DNA from: Spisula solida
Taxonomy: Eukaryota > Mollusca > Bivalvia > Venerida > Mactridae
Direction of reading: 5' to 3'
DNA: 64,000 nt
NCBI GenBank assembly: GCA_947247005.1
Contig: OX365948.1
Coordinates: forward strand, 1,612,001-1,676,000
Positions 49,601 through 56,830 of the stretch are shown piece by piece (the first letter of the stretch is position 1; each line of letters begins with the position of its first letter). The translations under genes and the position numbers were made by a program. The notes below the pieces were generated by a model that saw nothing but the letters and a program-made list of their open reading frames with translations, had not been told where the DNA came from and did not search any database.

Positions 49601-52082
49601 TTACGCTGTTGTGTGTGTTTGTCCTAGGGGTAACGCTGTTGTGTGTGTTTGTCCTAGGGGTAAGCTGTTGTGTGTGTTTGTCCTAGGGGTAACGCTGTTG
49701 TGTATGTTTGTCCTAGGGGTAACGCTATTGTGTATGTTTGTCCTAGGGGTAACGCTGTTGTGTATGTTTGTCCTAGGGGTAACGCTATTGTGTATGTTTG
49801 TCCTAGGGGTAACGCTGTTGTGTGTGTTTGACATAGGGGTTACACAGTTGTGTTTGTTTGTCATAGGGGTTACGCTGTTGTGTGTGTTTGTCATAGGGGT
49901 TACACGGTTGTGTGTGTTTGTCCTAGGGGTAACGCTGTTGTGTGTGTTTGTCCTAGGGGTTACGCTGGTGTGTGTGTTTGTCCTAGGGGTTACGCTGGTG
50001 TGTGTGTTTGTCATAGGGGTAACGCTGGTGTGTGTGTTTGTCCTAGGGGTAACGCTGTTGTGTGTGTTTGTCCTAGGGGTATCACCGTTTTAAACCAGTC
50101 ATCTATGAAGTATAATGCACAGTTGATTATTTTCGAAGAATTCCTAAAGCACTTATTGCCAGAACGAACTCTATCACCCGCTAGCAACTGATACTAGTAA
50201 CTCCGATTTCAATTCGTGGCATGTGGTTTGTACTCAATGTGTATACATAATTTGGAACATATATGGGTTACGTAGCCCTTCCAGGTGTCTTGTTTTTAAA
50301 TTATCCGTAATTTTATGCGATTGGACTGAGACTTTTTTGTAATGTATTTGCTGTACCCAACATTGTACGCATATTTCAACTAAACTGTATGATTATCAAA
50401 AAGGCACTGCTTGGTAATTCCCGTCTCCATGGAGCGTCCGTCACAACTTATTGCCTTAAGTGTGTGTAGCACTTACAAACCTATTAACGAGTTAATGGTC
50501 TCGTTCTCACTGACTATCTGACTATGAGAGAAGTGATACAAATTTCGCTAACAGGATGTAAAATAATCTGTCTACGTTTTATGTTATCATCGATGTTTAA
50601 CTGCAATTTAACAGTCTGTAAATGCTTCTTAATTCGTCTCCTGACATTACTCAAGTTACGTCAATAATACAAGAAGTTCCTTCTACAGACTTCACTGTGG
50701 AACATCAGGTTTTCATAATTGAAATGGAGACTGTACATCAATTTTATTCCCGTCCCCAGGCATAAAATAATGTGTAAACAGACATATGACATTTAATGCA
50801 ATTATATCGCTTAAATTGGTATATTTGGGTTGTAAAATGCCACTTGTACTGAACGAACCGATGCACATTACAACATGACTTACATCCTAATACAGATATA
50901 TCACATAACGTGCGGTCTAGGAGTGCCGTAAAGCCGTGCCGTAAATATCGTTCGGCACTCCCAGACTGTGCAATAAATATTTTTATCACATAACTTGCGG
51001 TCCAGGAGTGCCGTAAAGCCGTGCCGTAAATATCGTTCGGCACTCCCAGACTGTGCAATAAATATTTAAATTAGCTTGACGTGACGTTAGCCAATCCATG
51101 CATTGATCCGTCAATGACGTCAGGATAATATCAACGTCGCCATGACGTCGCGCTCAATGTACCGCTGAATTTGGGCTGAAACATATGCAGCGTACATCAT
51201 CCTTTTGAACAATAATGAGCGTTTTCTAAGGTTATGTGATAAATAGAATCTAACATTCGTGCTTATTACATACAAGCTTTATTAAACTCGTCGACAAAAA
51301 CAATATGACACTCGATGTCATATCATTTTGTCCACTCGTTTAATAAAACTCGTATGTAATGAGTACTCGTGCAAGATCCTCTATGTGTATGATCGCAGCT
51401 TATGCCCGGTTCCGCCTAAAACAAACGTCACTTCTTTCAAATGTAACTTTATTTCGTTTTTATTTCACTCGGTGTCATATCATTTTCTCTACTCGTTTAA
51501 TAAAACTCGTATGTAATGAGTACTCATGCAAGATCCTCTATGTGTATGATCACAGCTTATGCCCGGGTCCCCCTAAAACAAACGGCACTTCTTTCAAATG
51601 TAACTTTATTTCGTTTCAATAATCTGTAAATAATTAAATCTGAAAAATAAACGAAATAATGACTTTTTGTATTTTTTTAGAAATGGCTCATTCTGTTAAA
51701 ACACAGTAACTAGTAATTTGTTTGTAGATGTATGATGCTTTAAACTGTTTCACCTTTTACAGGCACAATACCAGGTCCTATACTGTATGGATCCGTCATA
51801 GATTCAACTTGTAATAAGTGGGGTGAAAAATGTGGACATAATACTTCATGTTGGAAGTATAACAACGCGAACATGGGGGAGTACATGGCGTTGTTAGGAA
51901 TGGGGTTCACTGGGGTGTCCGCATTCTTTTTTTTCATGGCTTACAAACTTTACAAACCACCCATAACGAGGAAAAAAGAGACGTCGTCGGATAAGGAGTC
52001 ATCAGATGCTAATGCTATTGACTCACCAGTTGGGTTATGTGCCCTTCCTAATATGGAGTTAACAGAAGATACAAGACTCTGA
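19473..52082 (+). CDS. SLCO-like: SLCO/OATP-family organic anion transporter, 11 exons, 5' end missing
   Basis: Predicted multi-pass plasma-membrane transporter for organic anions (family knowledge: sodium-independent uptake of amphipathic anions and hormone conjugates). Exons: 19473-19604, 33479-33628, 35873-36037, 38450-38552, 40821-40942, 42601-42858, 43534-43720, 45895-46039, 46315-46487, 47162-47226, 51763-52082. All introns are GT-AG, and phases agree end to end (1,1,1,2,1,1,2,0,2,1), giving 605 residues plus a split first codon. Seen directly: the superfamily signature DPRWVGAWWVGFF, a GP..GF..GG helix motif, a ten-cysteine Kazal-like loop, and RCAHENERTFALG before the last helices. 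VNG, GQ..HGVG, SPVYI and the C-terminal LYKP resemble OATP4 members as remembered, so an SLCO4-like assignment is an inference. The usual length is about 640-720 residues, so roughly 30-80 N-terminal residues are missing. It ends in DTRL, a class I PDZ-ligand pattern. Confidence 0.93.
20460..20962. repeat. 41-bp minisatellite with CACGTG in each of 12 units
   Basis: Unit: AATGATGTACCTCAGTAAAT then CGTGTTTCACGTGTTTAACAG. Twelve units retain an intact palindromic CACGTG at 41-base spacing; the last unit has lost it (gtgttttaatg). CACGTG is the E-box bound by several bHLH-type factors (established knowledge). It lies about 0.9 kb into intron 1. Regulatory activity is inference only. Confidence 0.93.
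21255..22010 (-). pseudogene. decayed LINE ORF2 C-terminus and 3' end
   Basis: On the minus strand, around 21650-21835, translation reads APIRIETGRF, then CPFC (codons complementary to 21755-21766), NEYHVILHW and VYNDLRASLL. This is the IETGRY...LCPFC...DE.HFLL.C..Y..LR pattern of the zinc-knuckle tail of non-LTR retrotransposon ORF2. A further AKTCFLILQRR near 21545 is in another frame, so at least one frameshift exists. The 3' UTR runs to about 21255 and ends ATGAAGATTATTAT. Upstream ORF2 is absent or unrecognisable. Confidence 0.75.
25891..26010. mobile_element. foldback/MITE-like element
   Basis: Arms of about 33 bases: AAATAAAAATCTGTT...ATTTTGTCGGTGA (25891-25922) and its near-complement TCACCGACAAAATAC...TTTTTATTT (25977-26010), separated by about 54 bases. 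No coding sequence. Confidence 0.6.
26860..27260. repeat. diverged ~150-bp tandem repeat (pearl-like type)
   Basis: Two to three degraded units with 'gataagagata', 'aaaggggtataactctgcc', 'aaggggcatactgtaact', 'gttgtacctatatccca' and 'gcaatatgtccatcattga'. Recognised as an interspersed class common in bivalves; boundaries uncertain. Confidence 0.45.
27647..27907. mobile_element. 261-bp MITE with 15-bp TIRs, copy 1
   Basis: Ends TTTATCACATAACCT (27647-27661) and AGGTTATGTGATAAA (27893-27907) are perfect complements. The interior contains a GGAGTGCCG/CGGCACTCC hairpin and several TGACGTCA-like sites. A second copy is at 50982-51243. Similarity continues past the right end ('cgtgctcattacatac'), so the true boundary may be larger. 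Confidence 0.7.
27930..28130 (-). pseudogene. unrecognised minus-strand coding-like fragment
   Basis: The minus strand reads SPHVKDMTVVEVREYRNPTS, then QVTVYCCIKQACVPGW and KLSGTVTNSVFEEIENR. It has a balanced composition rather than repeat-like sequence. A related piece at 11320-11400, also minus, reads SPLYVKDMTVADVIRKTTSI. I do not recognise the family. It could be an exon fragment of a dispersed gene or transposon. No convincing splice sites. Confidence 0.25.
28615..30908. repeat. 52-bp minisatellite, about 44 units
   Basis: Unit TGTTGGTCTTACTGCTGTAT, ATTGCCTGGTGCCAGGACAA, GGTCAGGGTCGG. Variants (GGATACGG, CATGACAAGG, TATGTG) occur in interleaved groups. Because 52 is not a multiple of three, each forward frame cycles through all three phases of the unit, and all forward frames stay open for long stretches. 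It is repeat-derived, not a gene. Confidence 0.95.
32890..33357 (-). repeat. 71-bp array in minus orientation, 7 units
   Basis: Seven units of ATTGGTCCCAACATTTGGCA, TAAACCAATCATCTCTG, TTGATAGGAAA, CCACAATGTAACATGATAT. Reverse-complemented, the unit matches the plus-strand array at 37031-38449, including the exon 4 start (ATGATTGGTTTATGCC) behind a tttcctatcaacag acceptor-like stretch. It ends 121 bases before exon 2. Confidence 0.95.
33479..33628 (+). CDS. SLCO-like: SLCO-like exon 2 (TM2-TM3)
   Basis: Acceptor ctcttcag, donor acag|gtagga; phase 1 to phase 1; 50 codons. It continues GFYGNRRKKGR (the basic intracellular loop after TM2), then a TM3 helix ending SLCMWLPHAITEKY. This corresponds to the SYFG...P..IG.G....G...FALPHF stretch of the family. 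It starts only 121 bases after the minus-orientation 71-bp array. Confidence 0.92.
33629..35872 (+). other. SLCO-like intron 2
   Basis: 2.2 kb. It contains a dispersed repeat at 33805-33900 (see 12845-13050) and the 28-bp array. The remainder shows nothing recognisable. Confidence 0.8.
34381..35145. repeat. 28-bp minisatellite, about 27 units
   Basis: Unit ACATGTATATGTGTGTGTAT followed by AACCTGTT or AACGTGTT. Much of each unit is alternating purine-pyrimidine (GTATATGTGTGTGTAT). Confidence 0.95.
35873..36037 (+). CDS. SLCO-like: SLCO-like exon 3 (ECL2-TM4)
   Basis: Acceptor cgtttcag, donor tatat|gtacgt; phase 1 to phase 1; 55 codons. It encodes a cysteine-containing extracellular piece (DTPASCAKDD), then TM4 with GQLMHGVGGSTLITVGYSF, then IDDSVTAATSPVYI. 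The GQ..HG.G....LG.S..DD......SP.Y pattern is highly conserved in OATPs. Exons 2 and 3 together are 315 bases (105 codons), so skipping both would preserve the frame. Confidence 0.92.
36038..38449 (+). other. SLCO-like intron 3
   Basis: 2.4 kb, ending in the 71-bp array that abuts exon 4. At about 36350-36420 the minus strand has CTCGGGTTCGATCTC, a B-box-like motif, possibly a SINE fragment. The rest is unremarkable. Confidence 0.8.
37031..38449 (+). repeat. 71-bp array of duplicated exon 4 splice junctions, 20 units
   Basis: Each unit consists of CGATGATTGGTTTATGCC, AAATGTTGGG, ACCAATCAGATATCATG and then TTACATTTTGTGTTTTCTAT, CCACAG. The array runs from 37031 to the true acceptor at 38448-38449, and the 21st start is exon 4 itself. 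1,419 bases equals 20 x 71 minus one, and the missing base is in the last unit (acatttgtg). The first unit lacks an AG before it, so 19 decoy CACAG acceptors precede the real one. Subgroups carry GTTCGGTCC in place of GTTGGGACC. Each unit also has an internal TGATTGGT/ACCAATCA inverted repeat. Confidence 0.97.
38450..38552 (+). CDS. SLCO-like: SLCO-like exon 4 (TM5), start copied in the adjacent array
   Basis: Acceptor ttttctatccacag, donor gctga|gtgagt; phase 1 in, phase 2 out. It encodes SMIGLCQMLGPMVGFLVGG and then a short loop reading VYVDFEKIDDAE; GP..GF..GG followed by YVD is the family TM5 pattern. The first 28 bases of this exon, together with its acceptor, are the repeating element of the upstream 71-bp array. 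The exon diverges from the unit after ATGTTGGG. Confidence 0.92.
38553..40820 (+). other. SLCO-like intron 4
   Basis: 2.3 kb. It holds a GGTC microsatellite (about 38852-38880) and a CG-rich patch at 39300-39385 with several GACGTC/TGACGTCA motifs. Otherwise AT-rich with no recognised repeat. Confidence 0.8.
40821..40942 (+). CDS. SLCO-like: SLCO-like exon 5 (OATP signature, TM6)
   Basis: Acceptor ttttgttgcag, donor ccta|gtaagt; phase 2 in, phase 1 out. It carries the OATP superfamily signature D-x-R-W-(I/V)-G-A-W-W-x-G-(F/L)-L as DPRWVGAWWVGFF, with phenylalanine at the last position, followed by TM6 (ISSILMFIFALPFVLFG). The signature sits at about residues 190-202 of the recognised chain. 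Confidence 0.95.
40943..42600 (+). other. SLCO-like intron 5
   Basis: 1.7 kb. It contains MITE copy 2 (41115-41334); 41340-42600 shows nothing recognisable. Confidence 0.8.
41115..41334. mobile_element. Harbinger-like MITE, copy 2, in SLCO-like intron 5
   Basis: 220 bases, same terminal inverted repeats and internal sequence (about 80-85% by eye) as 1661-1880. It is flanked by TTA at 41112-41114 and 41335-41337. It lies between exons 5 and 6 and contains no coding sequence. Confidence 0.75.
42601..42858 (+). CDS. SLCO-like: SLCO-like exon 6 (central loop, TM7-TM8)
   Basis: Acceptor tttttcttag, donor gccg|gtaatt; phase 1 to phase 1; 86 codons. It begins with the variable cytoplasmic central loop (TAKIVRETRISETHNDGN), then FPVLLCRLIRNPAFM and a helix leading to MATFLPKYIQNIYG. 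The last part matches the conserved NP.F......A......TFLPKY.E.Q.G of the family. The loop is short compared with vertebrate members. Confidence 0.93.
42859..43533 (+). other. SLCO-like intron 6
   Basis: 675 bases, AT-rich, no repeat or gene recognised. Confidence 0.85.
43534..43720 (+). CDS. SLCO-like: SLCO-like exon 7 (TM8-TM9, start of large extracellular loop)
   Basis: Acceptor gtattgtatag, donor gacag|gtttga (weaker than the others); phase 1 in, phase 2 out. It encodes LLVIPGAALGQMFGGFVIRRW (PG...G...GG..... family pattern), a hydrophobic TM9, then FFMNCDIVVWNTNASD, the start of extracellular loop 5. NAS is a glycosylation sequon. Confidence 0.9.
44490..45005 (-). pseudogene. LINE ORF2 C-terminal fragment and 3' UTR
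   Basis: On the minus strand, codons within about 44815-44965 read YPPGHKTELCRKAFEYSGSS, IWFALPSYIQPSATLNQFKA and LYIKWF, then stop TAG (44815-44817). This is the common K.......F...G...WN.LP..I......FK..L pattern at the end of non-LTR ORF2. The 3' UTR (to about 44493) ends with an ATT-type tail and matches 4927-5225. An in-frame stop lies just upstream of the recognised part, so it is a dead fragment. Confidence 0.7.
45175..45720. repeat. 20-bp minisatellite, about 27 units
   Basis: Unit GACATTGCTACGGCTTCCAT with variants TGTTACGG and TACAT. One truncated unit at about 45590 (ctacatgacattg) breaks the register. Confidence 0.95.
45895..46039 (+). CDS. SLCO-like: SLCO-like exon 8 (Kazal-like loop, first half)
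   Basis: Acceptor tttattttcag, donor gcatg|gtgagt; phase 2 in, phase 0 out. Six cysteines follow the CxxxCxC...C......SPCLAGC layout of the OATP Kazal-like domain. The usual PVCG.DG..Y is altered here to VVCDREGRKF, but the SPCLAGC motif is intact. The loop faces outside the cell. Confidence 0.92.
46315..46487 (+). CDS. SLCO-like: SLCO-like exon 9 (Kazal-like loop, second half; TM10)
   Basis: Acceptor tatatttccag, donor ctaag|gtaagg; phase 0 in, phase 2 out. Four further cysteines (DCQC, ENC, STC) complete the loop, with an NVT sequon. TM10 then ends STVPALTVVLR, matching the OATP ...SS.PA....LR segment. Confidence 0.92.
46488..47161 (+). other. SLCO-like intron 9
   Basis: 674 bases; no gene or repeat recognised. 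Intron 8 (46040-46314, 275 bases) is likewise plain. Confidence 0.85.
47162..47226 (+). CDS. SLCO-like: SLCO-like exon 10 (TM10-TM11 link)
   Basis: A 65-base exon; acceptor ttttcctgcag, donor attg|gtaaga; phase 2 in, phase 1 out. It encodes RCAHENERTFALGLLNFIARV, the highly conserved LRCV...E.SFALG...... segment. The 2.8-kb 30/31-bp array starts about 30 bases after its donor. Confidence 0.9.
47255..50087. repeat. 30/31-bp minisatellite with higher-order structure, about 93 units
   Basis: 47255-48000 uses a 31-base unit TTGTTTGTCCTAGGGGTTAC, ACTGTCACGGG. From about 48000 a 30-base unit dominates, GTTTGTCCTAGGGGTTACGC, TGTTGTGTGT. A GACATAGGGG variant recurs every three or four units between 48301 and 49081 (spacings 90 or 120 bases), indicating higher-order units. 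The exact 30-base period keeps a 488-codon plus frame and a 455-codon minus frame open. Both are low-complexity 10-residue repeats and not genes. Confidence 0.95.
50897..51243. mobile_element. MITE copy 2 with duplicated left end
   Basis: 50982-51243 is a full-length relative of 27647-27907 (TIRs TTTATCACATAAC and AGGTTATGTGATAAA). It is preceded by an extra 85-base copy of the left part (50897-50981), including the GGAGTGCCG hairpin. Similarity continues beyond the right end as in copy 1. Confidence 0.7.
51255..51620. repeat. inverted and tandem repeat cluster
   Basis: 'gcttattacatacaag...ttattaaactcgt' (51262-51292) is an imperfect complement of 'actcgtttaataaaactcg...atgtaatgag' (51334-51362). 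The segment from 'ctcgtttaataaaactcgta' through 'ctttcaaatgtaactttatt' then occurs twice in tandem (51336-51452 and 51496-51611). Confidence 0.6.
51763..52082 (+). CDS. SLCO-like: SLCO-like last exon (TM11-TM12, C-terminal tail)
   Basis: Acceptor accttttacag; phase 1 in; stop TGA at 52080-52082. It encodes IPGPILYGSVIDSTCNKWGEK with a conserved cysteine loop (sequon NTS), then TM12 and YKLYKPP. The hydrophilic cytoplasmic tail is lysine- and serine-rich and ends ELTEDTRL. The G.IPGP...G..ID..C..W pattern is diagnostic for the family. DTRL fits a class I PDZ ligand (T at -2, L at 0). A minisatellite begins roughly 25 bases after the stop. Confidence 0.94.
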
Positions 52083-52104
52083 TCGTGTGTGCTAAATTGT
52101 GCAT

Positions 52105-52720
52105 GTCATTGTGTTCAGTACAACTATATAACGTATATCTATATACAGTGATGATTGTTCAGTATATAACTATATAACGTATATCTATATGGTGATGATT
52201 GTTCAGTATAACTATATAACGTGTATCTATATGGTGATGATTGTTCAGTATATAACTATATAACGTATATTTATATGGTGATGATTGTTCAGTATATAAC
52301 TATATAACGTATATTTATATGGTGATGATTGTTCAGTATATAACTATATAATGTATATGTATATGGTGATGATTGTTCAGTATATAACTATATAACGTAT
52401 CTTTATATGGTGATGATTGTTCAGTATATAACTATATAACGTATATCTATATGGTGATGATTGTTCAGTATAACTATATAACGTATATTTATATGGTGAT
52501 GATTGTTCAGTATAACTATATAACGTATATGTATATGGTGATGATTGTTCAGTATATAACTATATAACGTATATTTATATGGTGATGATTGTTCAGTATA
52601 ACTATATAACGTATATTTATATGGTGATGATTGTTCAGTATAACTATATAACGTATATGTATATGGTGATCATTGTTCAGTATAACTATATAACGTATAT
52701 CTATATGGTGATGATTGTTT
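52105..52720. repeat. 42/44-bp minisatellite in the 3'UTR/flank, about 13 units
   Basis: Unit GTATATAACTATATAACGTA, TATTTATATGGTGATGATTG, TTCA, with or without an extra TA. It begins about 25 bases after the SLCO stop codon, so it is probably transcribed in the 3' UTR. Confidence 0.93.
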
Positions 52721-55150
52721 CTGTATTTGCTGCCCACCAAAATAAGTATACAGAGGTAATTTCCTCATTCACTCATCTGTAATATAACACTATTTGCAGA
52801 ACAATGATGCTACAATAGTTTTGAAGACAAGGAATATTTTTTCTGTTAAGTGTAAAGACCATACATTGATTGGTACCCTAGATGTAAAATATGAAGTTTC
52901 TTTGTCTGGGTTGTCTTTGTCACAAAAAGATGGAAATTCAGCCCAATGCATCACATGTTTATTGTAATTCAGAACATCGTCATCTTTACTTCTATCCATT
53001 TTTTACTCGTTTGGTAACTGTAGTTTTAGAAACTAGTATAACTGTGACCATCTGGAAAAACAGATACTGAATAATTTAACCAGTTTAATTTTGCAACTGT
53101 TTACTTATATTTGGTGGGCACTGTATTATAGTATGTACATTATTATGCAAGGAAGACCTACGCTCTGTAAAAGTTATACGTTTACTGATTTATGTACTGC
53201 TAATGTTATAGGTTTTCAATCGGAATACCTCAGTCATCCACATAAAATGTACCAGAGCACTTACAATTCAACCAATATATCTAATTGACATTTGAATACG
53301 TTTTAAGAATTGGTCCGGATAGTATATCATCAGCGTTACAGAAAATGAGCATTTCAGATCAAGTGAAACACAAATTGGGGAATTCTTCTTTTCAGTTTTA
53401 ATACAAACAACACTTATGTGTGATGTTACGTCCCTCTTGTTGGTTGCGATTGTTTTAATGTATTAATACCGGGTTCTCTGATACCTCGGACCCTTTGCTT
53501 AAGAAGAGCGCATCGCATCACTTTCCAAGGAAGGTAATCCATGCCTACTATGTTTTATTGAACGGGAGGTATACTCAACCTAGCACTTCTGAGCACGTTT
53601 AGTAAGTCAGCCGGCTCCTGGATTTGTCAGCTGTAAAAAATAAGACAAGGTAATAAATTAGAGACTAATTCTAGCTCCAGTGTGATTATTGTGCTTATTA
53701 TTTTTCGGAAAACTTATAACTTTTACTGAGTGTACACCGAATTAAAATACAATTTTGTTTGATGGTGGTTCCAACCAGCAATTTTTTGTATTCACTTTTT
53801 CTTATTCCCCTTAATGTATTCTAATAAGCCAAAAAAGAACTTAAGTTACGGATGTAATTAATATCTAACGTATAGGTATACATATATTATCATTAAGATT
53901 AAAAAATAAATATCACTAATTGCCAAAAAAGTTAATTATTATCATTAAGATTAAAAACAAATATCACAAATCGCCAAAAAAGTTAATTACCATCAATAAG
54001 TTCTTCACGGGATTTGGTTTTTATTCAAAACTAATATCCGCTTGTTCCATTTACATTTTCCATTTGCAGAATAATGTAGTGGCGCGTAAACATTGTGTTT
54101 CATGGGGTTTTAACTATTGTGTGTGAAGCAAACACTAAGTTGGTTAGAGTTCGTGATATCGTTTCACATACTCTAACCTAGACGCGGAAAACCGCGGTAT
54201 ATCGAAAACCGTTACAACGGAGTTCCATTCTGTATATAATTATGTACATACACGCGCGTTAATTAAACGTGCGTGGTACATAGGATACTGCGGTATATGG
54301 AATATCGTTGTAACGGAGCTCCAGATAAATGCAATGTAAATGGAAATGGAAATAATATACATGTATAATGAAACTGATCAACGTTGATTGAAATGACTGA
54401 TATGCTTGTTTAAGTTGTTGGCATTAATTAATAGTTTGTTATTATATAGGTATGTATATATAGTCTCTAAGTAGTGGCAAAGGGGTACTATATATGTATA
54501 GTTATGCAAAGAAAAAATACAAGGCATTTGTTGTGGAACCATTATAAGACAAATTAAATATGTTTAGTGTATGGTATTTAAGTACTGCATAGAAAAACGT
54601 ATACATATATTTGTTGGAATTCAATGTCAGACTTGAACTCTAGTAATACATGAGTACTATGCTCTGATGTATTTACACAATCGCATCTAAATGTGTATGT
54701 GTGCAATCATTTTATATAGCGCCTTGGTCCTACCTCTGAATCGTGTTCCGAGGATTATATTTGATGATACTGTAGTTCGTACAAATATCTAATTAATGTT
54801 TAAGCTTAGGGATGTATAATTAATTTGTAAATACCATATATAAGGTTTATGTAATATAACTATGTATAGTATTATAAAAATCAATACTGTTTTACGACGA
54901 TTGGAGATTACTGTTGTGTGCACTAGGGGATAGTTTTTGATCAATTGTTTCATCTATTGTAACTATGGCCAAACATGATATAATTCCAATTTAATCTAGC
55001 TAAGCTTAAAAACGAATGTTGATAAATGTTGATGTACTGTTGGTTCAAAGTTATCTGTCACAACCGCGTAAACAAACATTCAACACGATCGATTATTACA
55101 GGTGTGTCAGGATTAAGTCCTAACATGATTAGTACATTTACATGATCAAA
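52721..55150. other. probable 3' UTR and downstream non-coding DNA
   Basis: No further gene recognised. An AATAAA at 53905-53910 is one possible polyadenylation signal, but AT-rich sequence makes such matches common. The transcript end cannot be fixed from sequence alone. Confidence 0.35.
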
Positions 55151-55154
55151 ACTT

Positions 55155-55260
55155 TAACTGCCCTATAGCCGAGTGGTTAACAGCTATGGTTTTGTGGGTC
55201 TTATTTTGAAAATGTATACAATTTACTGCGAGTTCAAATCCCAACAATGCCTAGATTTTT
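55155..55260 (+). mobile_element. tRNA-derived SINE head or tRNA pseudogene
   Basis: A box TAGCCGAGTGG (55166-55176) and B box GAGTTCAAATCCC (55230-55242), followed by a T-run (gattttttaaatttt) that could end Pol III transcription. The spacing is long for a plain tRNA and the arms do not pair well. Confidence 0.45.
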
Positions 55261-56559
55261 TAAATTTTGCTTAAAGTATGTATTTTAATGCTTTTGCTCA
55301 TTCCGTTGATTACATATATACAATGAATAAACTAGATATATTCGCATTTGTATTCCAGCACACCAGGATTGAATTTATCGTTCGAAGCTGGAAATTTCTG
55401 CAATCATGTTTTGCATTCAATGTACTACTAAATATAAATCAAAGCACTGAAAGTACTGATGTGTGGCGTACTGATGCCATTAAATCCAATATCGAATCCA
55501 GGTTGTATCATAATTTTATGTCACAGTTCTGATAAGCCCACCCTTACTCAAACATTTGTGCTGCTAAAGACACCAAGAGAACCAGCAGTTACCTGGAACT
55601 TACTTAAGTAACTGCTGAGCATCAATGAAGGGATATTTACAAATACAATTTTTAACGACTTGGAGAATTCGACCAGTGTCAAGATAACTGACTGTTTATT
55701 CTCCGTATGACCACGCATGTTAATTAAATGACACTCTATATTAACGTATGTAAAAGGGGTAAACATGGCGTCGCTCCCACATATCGATCGGCCGATTGAT
55801 GCTTTAAAAACAAGTTTTACATTTTATAAAACCTTTAAGTATTAGCTTTTGAAACAAGCTTTAACGAACAAAATCGATCGAATATTAAATTAATAATTGA
55901 TGATTTTCGACCGTTTATTTGGTATAAAACGGGATATTTTAAACTTACTTTTACGCGGAACGGATTCTTACTCGTCGCCGTGGATTAACTAATTAGGGTA
56001 TCGTGTTGAATGTTGTCTAAAAGAGAGACATATATCGCTGCTTCATTACAAGCTTTAAATATTCAAAATCGGATAATAGATACGAAAATTATGAGGTCTT
56101 ATATAAAGCACGGTAGAAATTGACTAGTGCGTTTAACACTTACCGCGATAACATCGTTAATCGGCCGATCGATATGTACGTAGAACTATTTCAGTTCCCC
56201 CCACCAGCTATATATAGCATCAATGTTTGTATACAACATAATTAGGTCATCGTCTGCAATGTGCAGCGGCGGAGTGATTTACATACGTTACAGTATACGA
56301 TTGAAAACCGTGGGAACTATTAGATTCCCGCCACCAGTGAGAACATTCGTTGGTAGTAAAAATATAGTCCGTTGCGGAATGATTTGCTATAAATATCCTC
56401 TAAAAATAAAAGTCTGATAAAATTGTTGGTCTTAATATAAGTAAATGTTGGTAATGTAAACAAATCAGGTCCAATGATAGGTGTAACCTGTGTTGCATGC
56501 TTGTAATATTGTTCAAATCATAGAACTATTTATTTGCCGAGGCCTAATGCGTTAAATTG
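55261..56559. other. non-coding stretch
   Basis: No gene or repeat recognised. It contains two ATCGATCGGCCGAT-like palindromic sites (55784 and 56161 vicinity). Confidence 0.4.
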
Positions 56560-56830
56560 GTCGTAAGCTGAAAAGTGGTAATATCATTGTGTGGCGTTTA
56601 CGCCACACAAAAACAAAGTGTATCTATATCAAGCCAGTTTCCTTTTTTCGCAAAGAAAAGTGTGATAAAATTAATTTGTCGATATAAAACATCAGAAAAA
56701 CTACATTATAAAAAGCATAACAAACAAAATGCGTATCAGACTGGATTCGAACCTTTACTTGGATTTCACCAATGCTTTATGCTGATACCGTGCATTTAAT
56801 GCACTACGCTAAGAACGCTAATGACATACA
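56560..56830 (-). mobile_element. tRNA-derived SINE
   Basis: The minus strand has a perfect B box GGTTCGAATCC (complement of 56743-56753), with an A-box-like TAGCGTAGTGCA about 50 bases upstream. An AT-rich body follows, closing near a 'gtgtggcg/cgccacac' inverted pair. Confidence 0.5.

Larger units (their letters stand above)
47227..51762 (+). other. SLCO-like intron 10 (4.5 kb)
   Basis: Dominated by the 30/31-bp array, followed by a plain stretch (50095-50896), MITE copies and a ~155-bp tandem duplication (51332-51617). Confidence 0.85.

Noticed and set aside
48220..50093. Plus frame of 488 codons and minus frame of 455 codons of ten-residue repeats
   Set aside because: By-product of the stop-free 30-bp unit inside an SLCO intron; low complexity, no start or splice support.
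55155..55260. Functional tRNA gene
   Set aside because: A and B boxes are present but arm pairing is poor and the spacing too long; more likely a SINE head or pseudogene.
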